35,183 nucleotides of DNA from an uncultured Candidatus Saccharibacteria bacterium (GTDB lineage Bacteria > Patescibacteriota > Saccharimonadia > Saccharimonadales > Saccharimonadaceae), in assembly GCA_948945085.1 (NCBI GenBank), contig CARBGY010000009.1, forward strand, positions 1-35,183. The letters run 5' to 3'. Numbering within the stretch: position 1 is the stretch's first letter; each line of letters starts with the position of its first letter. The notes under the pieces are model-generated. The model was not told the DNA's origin. It saw nothing but the letters and a program-made list of their open reading frames with translations, and did no database searches. Positions 30,767 to 35,183 of the stretch are shown piece by piece. The translations under genes were made by a program, and so were the position numbers.

Positions 30767-31918
30767 ATGACAAAAAAAGCTGCTACGACATCCTCTAAAA
30801 AGCCTCCACTAATTTCGGTCATTATTCCTGTCTATAATACCGCAAATACTCTTGCGCGTTGTGTTGAATCAGTTTGTAGTAGTACTTATACGAATCTAGA
30901 AATTATTCTTATAGACGATGGTTCTAAGGATGGTGGTGGGGAACTATGTGATAAACTCACTAAGTCCGACTCTCGCATTAAGGTTGTCCACCAAAGCAAT
31001 GCTGGCCTTTCTGCTGCTCGTAACCACGGTCTTAAGGTTATGCGGGGAAAATTTGTTACGTTTATTGATTCTGACGATACTATGCAGCCAGAAATGATTA
31101 ACTATCTATATCATGCTATTACTACTGCCAATCGTCAGATACACTCAAAAACCAAAATGTCTATCTGTTCGTTCTATCGTGTTTATCCTGATGGTCGTCG
31201 TGACAATTTTCTTCCCAAGCACCTCCAATCTTTTCCACTCGCCCAACTCCCTCGGATTGATTTAAATAATGACTGTGCAATGTCTGCAAAAAATATAGCC
31301 TCTCCTCCTCTCCTCCTTTTTGATACCGCAACTTGTCTTACTGCCATGCTTAGTGAGGATGGCTTTACTATGTCCGCTTGGGGTAAACTTTATTCCAGTG
31401 ATCTTTTTCAAGATATTAGATTTCCAGAAAGGAAACTCTATGAAGACGTTGGTACCACTTATAAACTTATACTCCAGTGTCCAAAAATTGCTTTTGTACC
31501 AGTTGCGCTCTACGATTATTATCAAAACCCAGATTCAATTATCCATCAATCTTTTAATTACTCTAAGCTCGATTTAATTCAACTAACCGATCAGATGTGC
31601 GACCAAATCGAATCGAGTTTTTCACCTCATCTGCCACCTCGTCCACTATATGATGCTGTGCGCTGTCGTCGTATGCATGCTCGATTTAGTATTTTACGTC
31701 AAATGGTTTTAGTAGGTGACTCTACTTCATCTATAAGTAAAAAACAATTCCAACAGACCCAATCGGAAATTATTAATTATCTTAAAGCTCATCAAAACGA
31801 TATTCTCAAAAACCCCGCCGCCACTTTACGTGACCGTCTTGCTATGTACTCCCTCAAACTCGGCCTCCCGATTTTCAAATTAGCCTGGAAAATCTACTCT
31901 AAGCGTACTGGTTCGTAG
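30767..31918 (+). CDS. GT2-family glycosyltransferase
   Basis: The protein is 383 residues. The N-terminal GT-A domain has ISVIIPVYNTANTLARCVES, IILIDDGSKDGGGELCD, NAGLSAARNHGLKV and the DxD-type FIDSDD. The C-terminal part is mixed and may set acceptor specificity. It follows glf by 36 nt without a clear ribosome site. It could be a galactofuranosyl- or other hexosyltransferase. Its last 20 nt overlap the 3' end of galE, which runs in the opposite direction. Confidence 0.9.
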   Translation: MTKKAATTSSKKPPLISVIIPVYNTANTLARCVESVCSSTYTNLEIILIDDGSKDGGGELCDKLTKSDSRIKVVHQSNAGLSAARNHGLKVMRGKFVTFIDSDDTMQPEMINYLYHAITTANRQIHSKTKMSICSFYRVYPDGRRDNFLPKHLQSFPLAQLPRIDLNNDCAMSAKNIASPPLLLFDTATCLTAMLSEDGFTMSAWGKLYSSDLFQDIRFPERKLYEDVGTTYKLILQCPKIAFVPVALYDYYQNPDSIIHQSFNYSKLDLIQLTDQMCDQIESSFSPHLPPRPLYDAVRCRRMHARFSILRQMVLVGDSTSSISKKQFQQTQSEIINYLKAHQNDILKNPAATLRDRLAMYSLKLGLPIFKLAWKIYSKRTGS

Positions 31919-32933
31919 TGGAATCATCACTTTCTAAATATCTCAAAGTATCCGCCATTGCATCTTCGATTGTTAGTTCCGCTTTCCATCCCAAATCCTG
32001 CTCTGCTCTACTCGGATCTGCATAAAACTCCGCCAAATCTCCATCGCGCCTCCCAACTACTTTGTATGGCAATGCCTTTTTACTGGCCTTAGAAAATGCT
32101 TTTACAATCTCTAACACCGACACACCATTTCCGGCCCCAAGATTATAAACTTGTACTCGCTCTCCCGACTCAAGTTTTTCCATCGCCTTCAAATGACCTT
32201 TCGCTAAATCTACAACATGTATATAGTCTCGTACGCAAGTTCCGTCCAGCGTATCATAATCGTTACCATACACCGAAAGCTCCGGTATTTCACCAGTCGC
32301 CACTTTCATAATGATTGGCATTAAATTATTTGGAATGTCATTAGGATTCTCGCCTATTAGCCCTGACCTATGTGCCCCAATTGGGTTAAAGTATCTTAAA
32401 ATCGATGCCCGAAACTCTGGATTACTTGTTACCACGTCCTTTAAGATTTCTTCAATCATGTGTTTAGTTTTACCATAAGGACTAGATATATGTATACCAG
32501 TCGTCATCGTTTCGATATATTTTGGAGTTTCTTGCACTCCATACACCGTTGCCGAAGAAGAAAAAATAATTTCATTGACGTTATTTTTTAGCATTGCGTC
32601 CAGTAAATTGAGCGTGCCGCCCACGTTGTTCTCGTAATATTTTAGTGGCTCACGTACCGATTCTGCTACAGCTTTTAGTCCGGCAAAATGCATCACTGTT
32701 TGAAACTTATTTTCCGCAAAAACTTTTTCAACAGCATCTTTATTACATAAATCAACCTGATAAAACTTCGGTCGAGTATCGGTTATTTTTTCAATATTAT
32801 CAAGAACTTCCAGCTTACTATTGTATAAGTTATCCAGGATTTCAACCTCATAGCCAGCCTCAATCAACTCAACAACCGTGTGTGAACCTATATAACCTGT
32901 GCCACCAGTCACCAAAATCTTTCTTTTTTCCAT
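31899..32933 (-). CDS. galE: UDP-glucose 4-epimerase
   Basis: The protein is 344 residues, a short-chain dehydrogenase-type epimerase with the NAD motif VTGGTGYIGSH, the substrate segment HFAGLKAVAESV, a Ser in SSSATVYG and the catalytic YGKTK (YxxxK). It interconverts UDP-glucose and UDP-galactose, supplying substrate for UDP-galactopyranose mutase. A GGAGG site lies 5 nt before the ATG. It is on the opposite strand from its partner genes. Confidence 0.95.
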   Translation of the reverse strand: MEKRKILVTGGTGYIGSHTVVELIEAGYEVEILDNLYNSKLEVLDNIEKITDTRPKFYQVDLCNKDAVEKVFAENKFQTVMHFAGLKAVAESVREPLKYYENNVGGTLNLLDAMLKNNVNEIIFSSSATVYGVQETPKYIETMTTGIHISSPYGKTKHMIEEILKDVVTSNPEFRASILRYFNPIGAHRSGLIGENPNDIPNNLMPIIMKVATGEIPELSVYGNDYDTLDGTCVRDYIHVVDLAKGHLKAMEKLESGERVQVYNLGAGNGVSVLEIVKAFSKASKKALPYKVVGRRDGDLAEFYADPSRAEQDLGWKAELTIEDAMADTLRYLESDDSTTNQYA

Positions 32934-33022
32934 ATTTGCCTCCAGTTCCTATTCTCAGTCTATCACATCTAGTGTTAAACCCCAACAAAAAGCCTTTTCA
33001 CATCTAAAGTACAGTCTAAATA

Positions 33023-33031
33023 TGCTATAAT
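33023..33031 (+). promoter_or_regulatory. Extended -10 promoter (leaderless type)
   Basis: TGCTATAAT ends 7 nt before the ATG at 33039; no Shine-Dalgarno sequence. The TGCTATAAT string is identical to that before rnpA. Confidence 0.55.
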
Positions 33032-33038
33032 TAATTCC

Positions 33039-34463
33039 ATGAAAAGAGAATCTGGGCTGGTTTTTCACCTCCTGTTGGTGGTTAGTGACATTTTTGCTAT
33101 CCTCCTCTCTTTTTTAGTTGCTTATCTTATTCGCACCCATCTTGACCAGCGCCCTTTTTACTTCCAGTCAGCTCCTCTTGAATTTGTCGCTTCGATCTTA
33201 ATTCTTATCCCCGCTTATATTATTATCCTCGCCGCTTTCGGCCTTTATCGCAAATCTATTTTTCTTCCTAAAAATCGTTTTTCCGAAATTCTTCATCTGT
33301 TACTTGCTTCCATTATTGGTATGATGGCGATTATCACCTATGATTTCTTTTTTGAAGTTGATCTGTTCCCAGTCAGAATCATGGCCTTTTATGCTGTGCT
33401 CTCTTGTTTCTTTTTTCTCTGTTTTTTCCGTGGTCTTGTCCACTTCTTCCGTAATTTAATCCTAAAATCTCACCGTGCCACTCTCCGCGCGGTCATTATC
33501 GGCAGCAGTAAAAACACCGAGTACCTCGCTGATTATATTTCCGCTTTTCCCGAATCTGGTTTTACTCTTGCTGGTGTCGTAGCTGGTAGTAAATTTATCC
33601 CCAAAGACCTACGTCGCAAACAATATTCATCACTCAAAGAAGCCTTACGTCGGGCCAAACCTGATGTCATTTTCCAGACCGACGATCGTCATACCGAGTA
33701 TGTTTACCGTCAAGCCATCAACCGTCACCTCCTCTACTACTTTGTTCCTTCTAGTGCCATGCTAACCGCCCAAATGGGTGAACTCGAGCTCGTTGGCGAC
33801 ACCCCAGCTATCCTCGTTAAAGTTACCCCTCTCGCCGGTAGTGCTAAAATTGCCAAGCGCATTTGCGACATCATTTTTAGTTTTCTAGCACTTATTCTTG
33901 CTGCTATCCCTATGACAATCATCTGGTGTATCCAGAAGATCTCCGATCCTTCTGCTCCCGCCATCTACGCCGAAACTCGCCTCTCACGTTACAATCGTCG
34001 ATTTAAAATCTATAAATTTCGTTCCATGAAACCCGAATACTGCGGCATGTCCCCCGAAGAAGCCTTTACCAAGATGGGTAAACCCGACCTCATCAAAAAA
34101 TATCGCGCGGGCGGCGATATGATTAAAAACGATCCTCGTATTACTAAAGTCGGCCATTTCCTCCGCTCGACCTCTCTCGATGAGCTTCCGCAACTCTTCA
34201 ATGTCTTAAAGGGTGATATTTCTCTTGTTGGACCACGCGCTTTAGTGCCCGGTGAACTTCATCATTACGGCGATCGCTCGCTTCTCCTTTCAGTCAAATC
34301 AGGTTTAACCGGATTAGCTCAAGTCTCTGGTCGCCGCGACATTAGTTTCGAAGAACGTCGCGCCCTCGATCTTTACTATATTCAAAACTGGTCTCTCGGC
34401 CTTGATTTTCGCATTATGTTCCGCACATTTGGTGCTGTAATTTTTCGCAAAGGGGCGAAATAA
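33039..34463 (+). CDS. Polyprenyl-phosphate sugar-1-phosphate transferase (WbaP/WcaJ type)
   Basis: The protein is 474 residues. Four to five N-terminal membrane segments (about 5-145) precede a Rossmann-like CoA-binding-type domain (about 148-265). The C-terminal catalytic domain (about 275-474) has KRICDIIFS, FKIYKFRSM, DPRITKVGHFLRSTSLDELP and LVGPRALVPGEL. This family attaches the first sugar phosphate from a UDP-sugar to undecaprenyl phosphate at the membrane, starting glycan assembly. Which sugar is used (glucose, galactose or other) is not decidable. The gene starts a rightward unit with the GT4 gene 2 nt downstream. Confidence 0.94.
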   Translation: MKRESGLVFHLLLVVSDIFAILLSFLVAYLIRTHLDQRPFYFQSAPLEFVASILILIPAYIIILAAFGLYRKSIFLPKNRFSEILHLLLASIIGMMAIITYDFFFEVDLFPVRIMAFYAVLSCFFFLCFFRGLVHFFRNLILKSHRATLRAVIIGSSKNTEYLADYISAFPESGFTLAGVVAGSKFIPKDLRRKQYSSLKEALRRAKPDVIFQTDDRHTEYVYRQAINRHLLYYFVPSSAMLTAQMGELELVGDTPAILVKVTPLAGSAKIAKRICDIIFSFLALILAAIPMTIIWCIQKISDPSAPAIYAETRLSRYNRRFKIYKFRSMKPEYCGMSPEEAFTKMGKPDLIKKYRAGGDMIKNDPRITKVGHFLRSTSLDELPQLFNVLKGDISLVGPRALVPGELHHYGDRSLLLSVKSGLTGLAQVSGRRDISFEERRALDLYYIQNWSLGLDFRIMFRTFGAVIFRKGAK

Positions 34464-34465
34464 TT

Positions 34466-35183
34466 GTGACTAAAAAACCAGCAACACCATCTTCGCCAAG
34501 AATCGCCCTCGTTTGTGATTGGCTCACAACCCCCGGGGGCGCCGAAAAAGTTCTTTTAGAACTTCATCAAATGTACCCCGATGCCCCAATTTACACTTCC
34601 CAGTACAGTCAAAAGGGCATTAACTGGTTTAAAGATGCTGACGTTCGTACCGGTTGGCTCCATATTTTTCCCGCCAAACTACGTAAAATCCTCGGCCCTT
34701 TGCGCCAAATCTACTTTTCTCGTCTTGATCTTTCCGATTATGATTTAGTAATCTCTGTCACCGGCGCTGAAGCCAAAAGTATCCGCACTACCCCCAAGAA
34801 AACACCTCTATCTTCTAATTATAGCACAGACGGTAAAAAAAGTCAAGAGAAAAAAGCTTACCACCTCTGTTATTGTCATGTTCCGACCCAATACTATTGG
34901 CAAATGTATGATTCTTATCTTAAAAATCCCGGTTTTGGTTTCCTTAATCCTGTCATTCGTCTTCTCTTAAAACTCATCATTAAACCCCTCCGCCGCGCCG
35001 ATTTTCGCGCCAGCCAGCGCCCCGATCAATTTATTACCATATCAACTTACGCTGCCGAGCAAATTCACCGCTATTATCATCGAGAAGCCGTCATCATCGC
35101 TCCGCCGGTTGATCTCCAACGCTTTCACCCTAAAAACTACCAGCCAAAAGACCCCTCCCCTAAAACCCCCCAACAATTCCACA
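34466..35183 (+). CDS. GT4-type glycosyltransferase, truncated by window end
   Basis: The frame runs open from GTG at 34466 to the last base, 239 complete codons. It reads PRIALVCDWLTTPGGAEKVL near the start (GT-B donor-free N-domain with a PGGAEKV motif), then CYCHVPTQYYWQMYDSYL and TISTYAAEQIHRYY with the PPVD element. These are typical of the WbaZ-like GT4 mannosyl/hexosyltransferases. The C-terminal half, including the nucleotide-sugar-binding EX7E region, lies beyond the window. The start follows the previous stop by 2 nt, with GGGGCG upstream as the best ribosome site. Confidence 0.85.
   Translation, partial: MTKKPATPSSPRIALVCDWLTTPGGAEKVLLELHQMYPDAPIYTSQYSQKGINWFKDADVRTGWLHIFPAKLRKILGPLRQIYFSRLDLSDYDLVISVTGAEAKSIRTTPKKTPLSSNYSTDGKKSQEKKAYHLCYCHVPTQYYWQMYDSYLKNPGFGFLNPVIRLLLKLIIKPLRRADFRASQRPDQFITISTYAAEQIHRYYHREAVIIAPPVDLQRFHPKNYQPKDPSPKTPQQFH

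Noticed and set aside
1..35183. tRNA, rRNA, CRISPR, insertion sequences, UGA recoding
   Set aside because: No cloverleaf, spaced direct-repeat array, transposase or terminal repeats were noticed by eye, and TGA serves as stop (for example at 12649 and 27826). A tRNAscan or Rfam search could still find small RNAs.

Overview
The window looks like the chromosomal replication-origin region of a Candidatus Saccharibacteria (TM7, CPR/Patescibacteria) genome. The evidence is the origin order recF-dnaN-dnaA | rpmH-rnpA-yidC-khpB, placed directly beside a PrgI/VirB4/VirB6-type secretion locus. It also includes short intergenic gaps, TGA used as a stop (standard bacterial code, not the UGA-Gly code of Gracilibacteria), and a monoderm-type envelope gene set (LytR-CpsA-Psr protein, ABC-exported glycopolymer, no outer-membrane genes seen). 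The lineage is inferred from content and order; no search was run.

Region 1 (1-15233) is a type IV secretion-like locus. Four leftward genes (132-2186) encode small VirB2/TrbC-like two-helix proteins, five pilin modules in all because one gene carries two. A divergent rightward operon (2403-15233) encodes a VirB6/TrbL-like channel protein with a very long soluble tail, a PrgI (VirB3-like) protein, a stand-alone TraC/VirB4 N-domain protein with a Pro/Gln-rich arm, the VirB4 ATPase, a 932-residue membrane-anchored protein I do not recognise, a three-domain cell-wall enzyme (lysozyme-like, SGNH, C39-like) and a small single-pass protein. No coupling ATPase (VirD4), relaxase, VirB8, VirB9 or VirB10 is visible here.

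Region 2 (15240-21515) is the origin core. recF, dnaN and dnaA run leftward; rpmH, rnpA, yidC and khpB/jag run rightward. Both gaps flanking dnaA (17392-17743 and 19121-19448) carry DnaA-box-like sites, as in bipartite Bacillus-type origins. The dnaA-dnaN gap also has an AT-rich stretch and five copies of a TTGTTCGGG-like repeat.

Region 3 (21548-26737) holds a LytR-CpsA-Psr glycopolymer ligase divergent from a LexA DNA-binding domain lacking the protease domain, a short leader ORF overlapping a single-pass protein, and a secreted lysozyme-like protein with three ricin-type beta-trefoils.

Region 4 (26816-35183) is a surface polysaccharide locus: two GT2 glycosyltransferases, an ABC polysaccharide exporter (Wzm/Wzt type), UDP-galactopyranose mutase, UDP-glucose 4-epimerase, a polyprenyl-phosphate sugar-1-phosphate transferase and a GT4 enzyme cut by the window end. 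Together they suggest a galactofuranose-containing polymer built on a lipid carrier, exported, and possibly attached to the wall by the LCP protein.

A recurrent regulatory feature is a TATAAT-like element, often preceded by TGn, only 6-12 nt upstream of the start codon. This occurs at nine transcription units and predicts leaderless or nearly leaderless mRNAs. No tRNA, rRNA, CRISPR array or insertion sequence was recognised.
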